Source of the DNA: Thermoplasmata archaeon
Lineage (GTDB): Archaea > Thermoplasmatota > E2 > DHVEG-1 > B18-G2
Length of the DNA stretch: 27,445 bases
NCBI GenBank assembly: GCA_021163455.1
Contig: JAGGWT010000027.1
Location: forward strand, 1-27,445
Direction of reading: 5' to 3'
The position numbers were made by a program, and so were the translations under genes. Below, one piece after another: positions 15,766 through 23,303 of this stretch (its first letter is position 1; each line of letters starts with the position of its first letter). The notes beneath the pieces were generated by a model, which had not been told where the DNA came from, did not search any database, and worked only from the letters and a program-made list of their open reading frames with translations.

Positions 15766-16907
15766 GTATCCTCTCCCTCAGCCTCCTGCAGGTATTTCTT
15801 TCCAAGAGCGAGAAATTCCTTTTTATCTTTTAAATTCCTCTTGTCTATAAATTTTTCAAATTCCGTCAGGATATCGGATATCACAACTTCCGATGAAATC
15901 ACCTGATCAACTGTTTTACCTGCGGAGTGTCTGACTTCAAAGTGCATTGCTTTTGAGAACATGGAAGATATAGAGGACATATCTAGGGATTTGTAAACCG
16001 AGGGGTCAATATTGATAAGAAGCAATCTTACTATGCAGCCAGTAAAATCTCTGCCGGCAATCGAATCTTTTATAGTGTTCAAAATCTCTCTAGGTTTCAA
16101 ATCTTTACAGTCAATGGGACCAATCTCCAGCATTTTTCTTGTGGGTATCTGAACAAACTCTGTTGTTACAGATTTGGAGAGCTCTACAATCACGAAACCC
16201 TTCTCCTCGTTTATCTCATTGAAACTCATCTTCTCTGTAGAGCCAGAGTAAACGATGTTATTTCTTATTCTGGTAAATCCATGGTAATGACCCAGAGCCA
16301 CATAGTCAAAGCCCTTTGTTATCGTGGACAAGGGAATGATATACTCGTTTATCTCTCCCATCTTGAATACCTCTACACTCTGTACTGCTCCGTGGGTCAC
16401 CAGGATGTTGAAATCCGCCGAAGGGTCAGGTAAAGCAGATTCCAGTGACTCCATAAATTCATCCCTATCTCTGCAGTGAGGTACGGTGTGGATGGCGATA
16501 CTCTTGCCCTTAATTTCCAGATTTATTCTCTCAGCTTTGTTGTATATGGGGTATACATTTTCCAGATGTTCAAACAGTTTGAAGATATGCCCTGTACCTT
16601 TGAGCTTGGGTGTCTCGTGATTTCCCGCTATTATTATTGTCGGAATCCCCATCTTTGATAATCTGAGAATCTGCTCCAGAGCAACGCTAATTGCTCGATT
16701 TGTCGGTCTCACGTTATCAAAGAGGTCTCCAGCATGGATTACAATATCTGGCCTGATGTCAACTATACGATTCACGGTTTCAACAAACGCTTTGTAAATA
16801 TCTTTTTCTCTCAAATTAATGCCATCACTATCTATCTTCCTGTAGGCAGAATACCCCAGGTGAGTATCAGCAAAATGCACAATTCTGATCTCACTTTCTT
16901 CTTTCAT
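15762..16907 (-). CDS. mre11: DNA double-strand break repair nuclease Mre11
   Basis: A 381-residue Mn-dependent 3'-5' exonuclease/endonuclease of the calcineurin-like phosphoesterase fold. Phosphoesterase motifs are all present: DTH (Asp14, His16), GDLFD (Asp61), GNHE (Asn96, His97), the THG segment (His172) and GHYH (His207, His209). The C-terminal part fits the capping domain and Rad50-binding tail. Its start overlaps the end of the upstream flavoprotein gene by 17 bases, and its stop overlaps rad50. The order flavoprotein-mre11-rad50 is a translationally coupled set. No herA or nurA is visible in this window. Confidence 0.95.
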   Translation of the reverse strand: MKEESEIRIVHFADTHLGYSAYRKIDSDGINLREKDIYKAFVETVNRIVDIRPDIVIHAGDLFDNVRPTNRAISVALEQILRLSKMGIPTIIIAGNHETPKLKGTGHIFKLFEHLENVYPIYNKAERINLEIKGKSIAIHTVPHCRDRDEFMESLESALPDPSADFNILVTHGAVQSVEVFKMGEINEYIIPLSTITKGFDYVALGHYHGFTRIRNNIVYSGSTEKMSFNEINEEKGFVIVELSKSVTTEFVQIPTRKMLEIGPIDCKDLKPREILNTIKDSIAGRDFTGCIVRLLLINIDPSVYKSLDMSSISSMFSKAMHFEVRHSAGKTVDQVISSEVVISDILTEFEKFIDKRNLKDKKEFLALGKKYLQEAEGEDT

Positions 16908-18243
16908 ACCTATACCTTACAACATTTGCTGCAAGGATCATTGGATCGAGGGTAGGTGCTATAGGAGGTGCATAGGATGTTTCAAGTTGTACAAAATCAT
17001 CGATTTTCATTCCGTTAACAATGGCGCAGGCAAGAGTGTTGATTCTCATCGCACTTCCTTCTCCAACTGCCTGGGAGGACACTATCCTTCCATCACCATC
17101 AACAGCGATTTTAACAGTCACATCCTTCCCGCCTGGGAAATAGTGAGGCAGATTCTTACCAGTGTATTTGCCGTGAACAATGTTTTCACCAAGCTCTTTG
17201 AGTAGAGGTCCTACCGCCGCTATCTCCACACCAAAGATTCTGGTTGTTCTCGTCTGAATAAATCCGGGAGGAAGACTTGCGTTACCTCCGGCAGCATTTA
17301 TGCCTGCTGTTATCCCCTGTCTGACCCCTATACTACCCAGACCAACAGGGAAGTGTTTTCCCGTAAGCAGATCTATATACTCTGTACAGTCTCCTGCGGC
17401 ATAGACATCCTTCACGCTCGTCATGCATCTATTGTCTACCACTATCCCTCCTTTTTCTCCTATTTTACAGCCGATTTTTCTACCAATGTCCACATTTGGC
17501 TTAATTCCAGTAGCTAGTATAACCATATCTGTTTCTATCCTTCTTTCCTCCCCTTCCTTTTCTATAACAATACCATCCACCTCATTTTCTCCTGTTATTT
17601 TTTTAACCCTGTGACCTGTGAGTATCTCCACTTTATCCTTTATGGCATCGAGTACAATCCTCGATATATCCTCATCCACCATTGAAGGAAGTATTTGGGG
17701 AAAGATTTCTACGACCCTGACCCTCTTCCCTTTTTCATGGAAAGCCTCAGCAAGTTCGAGACCTATCAGACCGGCGCCTATTATCGAGACATCATCAACC
17801 TTATCAAGATACTCTTTGATACCCTTGGCATCATCCAGAGTTCTCAACGAGAAGACACCCTTTTTCAAACCATCTCCATTGCGTACTCCTTCTATCGGAG
17901 GTACAGACGAATTTGCGCCGGTAGCGATAACGAGAGCATCATAACTTTTCTCTATCTGCTCCCCATCTTTCTCTGCGATGATGACTTTTTTCTCTGTATC
18001 GATCTCTGTCACAGTTGTTTCAAGATGTAGCTCTATTCCTGCTTTTTCGAACCACTCTTTGGAAAACTCTATGACATCTTTGACCTTACCGGAGATGAAG
18101 TAAGGAAGTGCGCACTTGGAGTACTGTGGATATTTCTCTCTCTCAAAAATGGTAACACTCGCTTTTCTATCTGTCTTCTTGGCAAACTGCGCCGCCGTCC
18201 CTCCTGCTGCTCCACCACCTATAATAACTATCCTTCTTTCCAT
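16891..18243 (-). CDS. CoA-disulfide reductase / NADH oxidase family flavoprotein
   Basis: A 450-residue pyridine nucleotide-disulfide oxidoreductase. FAD binding is seen at IIGGGAAGGTAA (residues 7-18), the single redox-active Cys44 in YSKCALPYF, NAD(P)H binding at IGAGLIGLELAE, and the second FAD motif AAGDCTEY. A C-terminal dimerisation domain follows. The single active Cys places it with CoA-disulfide reductases, NADH oxidases and related polysulfide reductases; which of these substrates is real cannot be told from sequence. ATG 18243 is chosen over an in-frame TTG at 18255. It starts 41 bases after the S3ae stop and runs into mre11. Confidence 0.9.
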   Translation of the reverse strand: MERRIVIIGGGAAGGTAAQFAKKTDRKASVTIFEREKYPQYSKCALPYFISGKVKDVIEFSKEWFEKAGIELHLETTVTEIDTEKKVIIAEKDGEQIEKSYDALVIATGANSSVPPIEGVRNGDGLKKGVFSLRTLDDAKGIKEYLDKVDDVSIIGAGLIGLELAEAFHEKGKRVRVVEIFPQILPSMVDEDISRIVLDAIKDKVEILTGHRVKKITGENEVDGIVIEKEGEERRIETDMVILATGIKPNVDIGRKIGCKIGEKGGIVVDNRCMTSVKDVYAAGDCTEYIDLLTGKHFPVGLGSIGVRQGITAGINAAGGNASLPPGFIQTRTTRIFGVEIAAVGPLLKELGENIVHGKYTGKNLPHYFPGGKDVTVKIAVDGDGRIVSSQAVGEGSAMRINTLACAIVNGMKIDDFVQLETSYAPPIAPTLDPMILAANVVRYRYERRK

Positions 18244-18284
18244 CAAAATCGCCAAGAAGTAAAAAATGAAATGGGTATAAAGAT

Positions 18285-19037
18285 TTATTCTTTCTCAGAT
18301 TCCTCTGATTTTTCCTCCTCTGGAACTTCTTCCTTTTCCTCCGCTTTTTCCTCGGTTTCAGACTTCTCTTCTTCTTTCTTTTCTTCCTTTGGAGTCTCTT
18401 TTTCCTCTTTCTTAACTTCCTCCTCTGCGGTCTCCTCGGGAACGGGTCTCTTCAAAAGTTCGGTTTTGTATATCTCGACTCTTCTGAGATGATAGAGCTT
18501 CTTACACGCTTTGGATATCTCCTTGGGAAGCTCATCTTCCATTATGCCTTTGATAAGTTCATCCAGAGTCCTTTCTCTGGCATATGACTCGATAACTTCC
18601 CTCATCATCTCCCTTAATCTGTGCTTTAGAGAGGTCTGTATTCTCTTATCAGTTGTTGCAAGCGGTTTTATCCTTATTACGGCACCGTCTCTGGTTGTGA
18701 CATCAAACACACCGTCTATTTTTGACCTCCTTCTCCTCACCAGCCTTCTGACATAATCGTTCGTCATGGAATGTCCTATAAAGTATGTATGAGCATCGGT
18801 CCCATCAACGTTATCTATCTTGAAGTAGAGCTTTATGTGCGATTTCCTGAAATCACCCGTAAGGTCTTGGAGAGAGACCTCAGCAACTCTGTTTATGAGC
18901 AGTTCCTGACTCGCTGCGGGGGTTTCTGCTATCACAACGTTGTTGAATAGAGATGGCGCTAACACTCTGTACCAGACCTTTGCTTTCCATTTATCCTTGA
19001 TCTTTCTCGCGGCTACCCTTGCCTTTGCTTTTGCCAT
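18285..19037 (-). CDS. rps3ae: 30S ribosomal protein S3Ae (eS1)
   Basis: A 250-residue archaeal/eukaryotic-type small-subunit protein eS1. The N-terminus MAKAKARVAARKIKDKWK, the central SHIKLYFKI and the NDYVRRLVRRRRSKID segment are typical. After about residue 200 comes a tail of nearly 50 residues made almost only of Glu and Lys with few Pro/Thr/Ser; archaeal homologues usually end near 200-220 residues. The longer open frame to 19214 is rejected: it would read through the TATA box (about 19075-19087) and into the H/ACA RNA. In the leader, the ribosome-binding GGTGG is part of a 6-bp hairpin (19043-19058). Confidence 0.93.
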   Translation of the reverse strand: MAKAKARVAARKIKDKWKAKVWYRVLAPSLFNNVVIAETPAASQELLINRVAEVSLQDLTGDFRKSHIKLYFKIDNVDGTDAHTYFIGHSMTNDYVRRLVRRRRSKIDGVFDVTTRDGAVIRIKPLATTDKRIQTSLKHRLREMMREVIESYARERTLDELIKGIMEDELPKEISKACKKLYHLRRVEIYKTELLKRPVPEETAEEEVKKEEKETPKEEKKEEEKSETEEKAEEKEEVPEEEKSEESEKE

Positions 19038-19042
19038 GTTGA

Positions 19043-19058
19043 ACCACCTGGAGGTGGT
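19043..19058 (-). promoter_or_regulatory. Leader hairpin masking the S3Ae ribosome-binding site
   Basis: ACCACC-TCCA-GGTGGT read on the minus strand is a perfect 6-bp stem with a 4-base loop. Its 3' arm holds GGTGG, the only ribosome-binding candidate, about 7 bases before the start codon. From the TATA box the transcript would begin at about 19057, so the hairpin would form the very 5' end. It could let free S3Ae or temperature control translation; that function is inference. Confidence 0.5.
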
Positions 19059-19074
19059 AATATGATATATGATA

Positions 19075-19087
19075 CTTAAATTTATAT
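19075..19087 (-). promoter_or_regulatory. TATA box for the S3Ae operon
   Basis: ATATAAATTTAAG on the minus strand, centred near 19082. It places the transcript start at the edge of the leader hairpin, 17-20 bases before the S3Ae start codon. Confidence 0.5.
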
Positions 19088-19097
19088 GGTAGTGAGG

Positions 19098-19112
19098 TAA
19101 AAAGAGAAGAAA
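19098..19112 (-). terminator. T-rich terminator after the H/ACA RNA
   Basis: The minus strand reads TCTTCTCTTTTTACC directly after the second ACA box. Oligo-T runs of this kind terminate archaeal transcription. Readthrough into S3Ae remains possible. Confidence 0.35.
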
Positions 19113-19252
19113 GATTGTCGGATGCCAGGGTATCCTCCTCATCATTTGGGGACACCCAGTCCCCTTCATCTGGGAGGGACCCCTGCTGGCATCCCTGTCG
19201 CCTTGCGCTTGCACCTCTGATCATCGAATCACAGAGGCCTTCGATACAAGGC
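19113..19252 (-). ncRNA. Double-hairpin archaeal H/ACA guide RNA
   Basis: On the minus strand two hairpins follow each other, each closed by a stem followed by GACA. Hairpin 1 has lower stem GCCTTG/CAAGGC (19252-19247 with 19205-19200), upper stem CCTCTG/CAGAGG (19237-19232 with 19219-19214), a kink-turn-type loop TGATTCGATGAT, and ACA at 19198-19196. Hairpin 2 has lower stem GGATGCCAG/CTGGCATCC (19194-19186 with 19128-19120), stem CCTCC/GGAGG, a kink-turn internal loop containing ATGATGA, apical stem GGGGAC/GTCCCC, and ACA at 19118-19116. In both, 15 bases separate the top of the pocket from ACA, the spacing rule for H/ACA pseudouridylation guides. It should bind L7Ae, Cbf5, Nop10 and Gar1. 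A TATA-like element lies about 30 bases upstream and a T-rich stretch follows. Targets are not assigned. Confidence 0.85.
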
Positions 19253-19277
19253 ATTAATCTATTGATTTTCACGATTG

Positions 19278-19287
19278 ATTAAATTTA
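19278..19287 (-). promoter_or_regulatory. TATA-like element for the H/ACA RNA
   Basis: GTAAATTTAA on the minus strand is centred about 30 bases upstream of the first hairpin. It predicts an RNA 5' end near 19256, four bases before the stem. Confidence 0.5.
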
Positions 19288-19310
19288 CGGTGCCATTTTT
19301 GCAACATTTC

Positions 19311-19638
19311 TCATCTATCCACAGCTAACTTCTTAACATCTATATCAAATCTCCACACAGAATATCCTCTCGTTCCGGCGAATAGTAAACCATTGAACTC
19401 CTTCATGTCATAGAAAATGAACATCAACAAAGTCTTCCTGATTTATGATTTTCCAGCTTTTTCCACCATCTTCGCTCCGCCACACGCCGCCGAAGCCGTG
19501 CGAGACAAACATCACACCTTTGCTGGTTGAAAAGATAAAATGCATGTCTCCTCCGTCCATGCCTTCCAGCTGTTCCCATTCTCCATAAACCACAACATAT
19601 GTTCTCTGGACACATCCTGAGAGAAGAGAAAACATCAT
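19311..19638 (-). pseudogene. Frameshifted remnant of an Asp-box (BNR) lipoprotein
   Basis: The open part (19638 to 19408) encodes 76 residues with lipobox LLSGC and an Asp-box motif, GGVWRSEDGGKSW, as in BNR/sialidase-like and Hcf136-like beta-propellers. It stops at VHFL. In the +1 frame the reading continues plausibly as FYDMKEFNGLLFAGTRGYSVWRF to a TGA at 19311, so one T too many in the TTTT run near 19415 explains the break. Upstream of the ATG the same frame reads a good hydrophobic signal core (AWVLPALFAG) but has no start codon. The whole is far shorter than Asp-box proteins, so it looks like a decayed fragment. A sequencing error could explain the frameshift but not the shortness. 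Confidence 0.6.
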
Positions 19639-19733
19639 TATACCTGCAAACAGTGCAGGTAAGACCCATGCACTCTTATCACACCAGAATGGACAACAAC
19701 CTTCTTAAGATTTTCAGAAAAAACTCCAGTACA

Positions 19734-19743
19734 GTTTAAAAAC
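19734..19743. promoter_or_regulatory. TATA box for tRNA-Thr, possibly bidirectional
   Basis: GTTTAAAAAC, within the inverted repeat CAGTTT-AA-AAACTG (19732-19745), lies 30 bases before the tRNA on the plus strand. It could also serve the decayed lipoprotein gene on the minus strand. Confidence 0.4.
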
Positions 19744-19768
19744 TGTTAAGAAATACCATCTTAGTGAA

Positions 19769-19841
19769 GCCGGCGTAGCTCAGCTGGTAGAGCGGGTGAC
19801 TCGTAATCACCAGGTCGAGGGTTCAAATCCCTCCGCCGGCT
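19769..19841 (+). tRNA. tRNA-Thr (anticodon CGU)
   Basis: A complete 73-base cloverleaf. The acceptor is GCCGGCG/CGCCGGC with discriminator U; the D arm has GCTC/GAGC; the anticodon stem GGTGA/TCACC encloses loop CTCGTAA with anticodon CGT (19802-19804), reading ACG. The T arm carries GGTTCAAATCC. There is no intron and no encoded CCA. It ends 3 bases before the stop codon of the convergent beta-helix gene. Confidence 0.95.
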
Positions 19842-19844
19842 CTG

Positions 19845-21128
19845 TTAATGATAAGGCTCTTTTGCTGGATGAAGATCGACGTTTATCCATGGAAGCTCTA
19901 TTGCATAGAACGGAGTTACAGGGATGCGCATCTTTCCGGAGATAATCTTTGGACCCGAAGAGTGACCACTCCAGTAATTTCCAATCCATCGGTTGAATGA
20001 GAGAACCGGTGTGCAGAAACTTGCATCCACGCCATTGTCGATAAAGTTATTCTTCTGTATCACATTACCCCTGCATTTTGTTGCAAGGAATGAGCCAAGA
20101 TACAGACCAAAATCGGTGTTAAGGGATATGTTATTTCTGTACACTGTGTTTTTCACTCCTTCCACCGATATTCCGATTTTGCTGTGAACAATGCTATTTT
20201 CTGATATGTTGTTACCCTGCGACCAACCCTTAACAATACATATCCCGCACCATCCTCCACACTCTTCTATGTCATTCTGTGAAATTCTATTGAAGGAGCC
20301 ACCCTGCACACTTATGCCAAAAGAACCTCCCTGTGTGATTGTATTTTCAAAAACGATATTGTAATCAGAGTATGGAGCAAGAAGAATTCCTCCGGTGTTA
20401 TCATGCAGTGTATTTAGTGAGATGTTGTTATGGGATGCAGACCATAGAGAGATGGCAATATCTGATAACGTTATCTGGTTATTCGAGATGGTCACATTCT
20501 GACAACCATCCAGAGATATTCCGCATCCCTCAAACTCCGAGATGTTGCCCGCATATTTAGAAAAGACACCGCTGGTAATATTTGAGATTGTACAATCCGA
20601 GACCATCATATCATGGGACTGAGCAAGCACAATACCAGAAAATCCATCCAGAAAATCACATCCTGAAATAATGCTATTGTATGATGAAAATGCAAACAAA
20701 CCGCAGTCGTTGTTCTCGAAGTTACAGTCATGAATGTTCAGATTCTCCACCTCATATGTAACGATACCTGCATGTGGGTATGAGCCACCTGTTATGGTGA
20801 ATTGCGATATCTCAACATTATTTGCTGTAACATTTATCGCATATCCGAAGGCGGCGGCGATTATTGTGCTATCTCTGCTTTCTCCTATCAGTTTTATCTG
20901 CTTGCTTACCAGGACACTCTCATTATATACTCCGCTGTATACAAAAATAGTATCTCCATCTGCTGCATCATCTACAGCTTGCTGTATGCTGCTGTAATTT
21001 CCTTCACCACTTCCTCCGACATACAGCACTCTACCCTTGCCGTAAAGATATAATCCGTTTGTTGGAACAACAGCAACCACAATCAACATGAGGAAGACAG
21101 AAACAGGCAACATCATCTTTCCTCTCAT
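19845..21128 (-). CDS. Secreted NosD-like right-handed beta-helix protein
   Basis: A 427-residue protein with an N-terminal signal peptide (hydrophobic core about 7-24). The family opening (SSIQQAVDDAADGDTIFVYSGVYNE) follows, then many parallel beta-helix repeats rich in Asn, such as NNISLNTLHDNTGGILL. The C-terminal block has NYWSGHSSGPKIISG and PWINVDLHPA, typical of archaeal NosD-like surface proteins. No membrane anchor is seen at the C-terminus, so it may be released or held by other proteins. ATG 21128 follows GGAGGT. It lies 75 bases after the larger beta-helix gene on the same strand, with a TATA-like stretch between. Carbohydrate binding or cleavage is possible for the fold but not shown. 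Confidence 0.85.
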   Translation of the reverse strand: MRGKMMLPVSVFLMLIVVAVVPTNGLYLYGKGRVLYVGGSGEGNYSSIQQAVDDAADGDTIFVYSGVYNESVLVSKQIKLIGESRDSTIIAAAFGYAINVTANNVEISQFTITGGSYPHAGIVTYEVENLNIHDCNFENNDCGLFAFSSYNSIISGCDFLDGFSGIVLAQSHDMMVSDCTISNITSGVFSKYAGNISEFEGCGISLDGCQNVTISNNQITLSDIAISLWSASHNNISLNTLHDNTGGILLAPYSDYNIVFENTITQGGSFGISVQGGSFNRISQNDIEECGGWCGICIVKGWSQGNNISENSIVHSKIGISVEGVKNTVYRNNISLNTDFGLYLGSFLATKCRGNVIQKNNFIDNGVDASFCTPVLSFNRWIGNYWSGHSSGPKIISGKMRIPVTPFYAIELPWINVDLHPAKEPYH

Positions 21129-21203
21129 ATTCTACCTCCATTGATGGCTGCGCCGCCTGCAGCAGCTACCTTTCCGGTGATTAATATTTCAACATTTATT
21201 TAT
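21129..21203 (-). promoter_or_regulatory. Leader and promoter region between the two beta-helix genes
   Basis: The minus strand holds AAATAAATAAAT (about 21188-21205) as a possible TATA element. A GC-rich leader follows, with GCTGC/GCAGC (21159-21163 with 21147-21151) able to form a 5-bp hairpin, then GGAGGT before the ATG at 21128. Confidence 0.35.
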
Positions 21204-23273
21204 TTACTTTTTTCTTTTTATATTATTTATGAGAATAACCGCAAGAATGATGCACGCGAAAATCCAGGGTACATCCAGACCCGGTGTTTTCTTTTCCTCA
21301 CTGATGGTTACAGAGGTGGAATTCATGCTCACCTTTCCACCGTTATCTACAACAGTCAGAGTGACCATGTATGTACCAGCCCTCTTGTAAGTGTGGGTCA
21401 CAATCTTTCCCTCGGCTGTGCTGCCATCACCAAAATCCCAGATATAGCTTATTATTTCTCCATCCGGGTCATAGCTGGAGGAACCATCAAACGTGATTTC
21501 TTCATTTGCCTTCCCTTTGTATGGTCCACCGGGATCAGAGATGGGCGCCACATTGACCTCTTCTTCCATTACTATGGCATACGTCTTTGCAATGTTGCTG
21601 GTGCCGTTGTTGTCTATGACTGTTAAAGTTACCGTATAATTACCTGCTTTTGTGTATGTATGCGTCGGGTTTTCCGCGAGAATTTCTCCACTTCCGTCAC
21701 CAAAATCCCATCTGTAGAATTTTATCTCTCCATCCGGGTCGTATGATTTTGAACCATCAAACTGTATGGGCATACCAACAAATCCCTGATAAGGTCCACC
21801 CGGGTCTGAGACCGGCTTATCATTTGTCGGAGGTATGGGTACAGTATTGAATACCCATATATCAGATACATTTTCCAGCTTCGAATCGTTGACCACAACA
21901 TACCACGCCATCACCGTATCATACGGGAGATGAAGAGTGCAAGATGCTATCCCACCATTCGGTATATCGTGCCTCTCTGCAAGGAGGTAATTATCGCTTG
22001 CTCTGTAGAAATAGACAGATAGTTTATCACTATCCGGATCAGTAACCTTTACCTGAAGAACAGGGGATAGACCAACATTGGATTCCCCATCCTTGGGTGA
22101 GATAACTTCCGGCTTGTTTGGAGGTTTGAGGAAATTTCCGGTTGGGTATCTATCTGTACCGCCGCCCTGTATGTTGTAAGGATAATCTCCTATGCCATCA
22201 TGATTTCTGTCCACATCGTTATAATCGTCCCAGTAGTTGCCCACCTCTCCATTGTCCCACATATTCTTCCCATTACCCTTTGCATGGTTGCTGTTTTTGA
22301 GAAACCTGTTTTTGTAAATCATGTTGTTTTCACAATCTGTGGAGCTCGCATCTATTGCATACAGCATGGAGTTTGTAAACAGATTATCAAGAATGGTATT
22401 GTTGTTTCCGTGCAGAACCAGAGCGATATCATTACCATCGAATGTGTTATTCCTTACGGTGCAGTCTATTCCGTTGAGATTCAATCCGGTGGGATTCTGG
22501 GAAAAGGTATTCCTGTAAATCGTGCTGTTGTCAACATTGTAAAGATTTATACCAGCAACATTGTTGTGTTTCATGGTATTGTTGGTTATGTTGAAACCGG
22601 TGCAGCTCTGAACGTAAATACCATACTGATTGTAAAGGAGAGTGTTTCCATAAACGATGCCATTCTGCGAGTTAAAGAACTTTATTCCCGCAACGGTACA
22701 GTTTGTTATGTTATTATTCGTGAAGGCATCATTTACGGATGATGTTACATAGATTCCCTTACCTCCTCTTATAACATTCTCACCTATGGTATCCCCATCA
22801 GAGGAATCTAGGTATATGGCCCAGATGTCACCTGTTACATTTATGAAATTTCCCTGAATGATAATATTATCAGATTTAACATAAACTGCGGCAACATAGC
22901 AGCCCTTTGCTGCTTTTATTGTAAAATCTTCGATTGTAACAAAATCCGCTATCACTTCTATTGTGTATCTGTGACTGTCGTTCTTCCATATAGTTGTGTT
23001 TTCTTTACTCAGACCCTGGAGAGTGATCTCCTTATCAATAAGAAGGGTTTCATTATAAATGCCCGGGAAGACGTATATCGAATCTCCATCCTCTGCATTG
23101 TCTATTGCCTGCTGTATGGATGTGTAAGGGTGTTCCACGCTACCGTCTCCATCGCTGTACGGGTAAGATACATCAACATAAATATCTCTTGCATGGCCTG
23201 ACATCGCTATGAAAAGAACAAATAAACCGATTGCAAGACCAGATACCAAATATACCGCTCTTCTCACCACCAT
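21204..23273 (-). CDS. Surface beta-helix protein with two PKD domains and C-terminal anchor
   Basis: A 689-residue surface protein. A signal peptide is at about 1-29. NosD-type parallel beta-helix repeats run to about 370 (YTSIQQAIDNAEDGDSIYVF, later NYWDDYNDVDRN). An Ig/fibronectin-like region (about 380-475) and two PKD domains follow (about 480-565 and 570-655), each with SDPGGPY and a WDFGDGS motif. The end is TPGLDVPWIF, a hydrophobic span and KRKK. That tripartite tail resembles PGF-CTERM archaeosortase signals but with PGLD in place of PGF; it could also be a plain membrane anchor. ATG 23273 is about 25 bases from a palindromic TATA box shared with coaD, so the message is probably leaderless. 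Confidence 0.88.
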   Translation of the reverse strand: MVVRRAVYLVSGLAIGLFVLFIAMSGHARDIYVDVSYPYSDGDGSVEHPYTSIQQAIDNAEDGDSIYVFPGIYNETLLIDKEITLQGLSKENTTIWKNDSHRYTIEVIADFVTIEDFTIKAAKGCYVAAVYVKSDNIIIQGNFINVTGDIWAIYLDSSDGDTIGENVIRGGKGIYVTSSVNDAFTNNNITNCTVAGIKFFNSQNGIVYGNTLLYNQYGIYVQSCTGFNITNNTMKHNNVAGINLYNVDNSTIYRNTFSQNPTGLNLNGIDCTVRNNTFDGNDIALVLHGNNNTILDNLFTNSMLYAIDASSTDCENNMIYKNRFLKNSNHAKGNGKNMWDNGEVGNYWDDYNDVDRNHDGIGDYPYNIQGGGTDRYPTGNFLKPPNKPEVISPKDGESNVGLSPVLQVKVTDPDSDKLSVYFYRASDNYLLAERHDIPNGGIASCTLHLPYDTVMAWYVVVNDSKLENVSDIWVFNTVPIPPTNDKPVSDPGGPYQGFVGMPIQFDGSKSYDPDGEIKFYRWDFGDGSGEILAENPTHTYTKAGNYTVTLTVIDNNGTSNIAKTYAIVMEEEVNVAPISDPGGPYKGKANEEITFDGSSSYDPDGEIISYIWDFGDGSTAEGKIVTHTYKRAGTYMVTLTVVDNGGKVSMNSTSVTISEEKKTPGLDVPWIFACIILAVILINNIKRKK

Positions 23274-23291
23274 TCCGAATATCGTATGGGG

Positions 23292-23303
23292 AAATATATA
23301 TTT
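23292..23303. promoter_or_regulatory. Palindromic TATA box between divergent genes
   Basis: AAATATATATTT is a perfect 12-base palindrome in a 56-base gap. Its centre is about 25 bases from the minus-strand start (23273) and about 32 bases from the coaD start (23330), so one element could serve both directions. Confidence 0.5.

Noticed and set aside
18271..18492. A Ser/Phe-rich open frame on the plus strand
   Set aside because: It is the antisense reading of the Glu/Lys tail of S3Ae.
18285..19214. S3Ae with a 59-residue N-terminal extension
   Set aside because: The extension crosses the S3Ae TATA box and the H/ACA RNA; family similarity starts at MAKAKARVAARK (19037), which has its own ribosome-binding site.
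19424..19669. An 81-residue Cys/Arg-rich open frame on the minus strand
   Set aside because: It overlaps the Asp-box lipoprotein remnant in another frame; the Asp-box frame has recognisable motifs and this one has none.
21141..21626. A 161-residue open frame on the plus strand
   Set aside because: It is antisense to the C-terminal PKD region of the larger beta-helix protein and starts in the GC-rich leader of the other.
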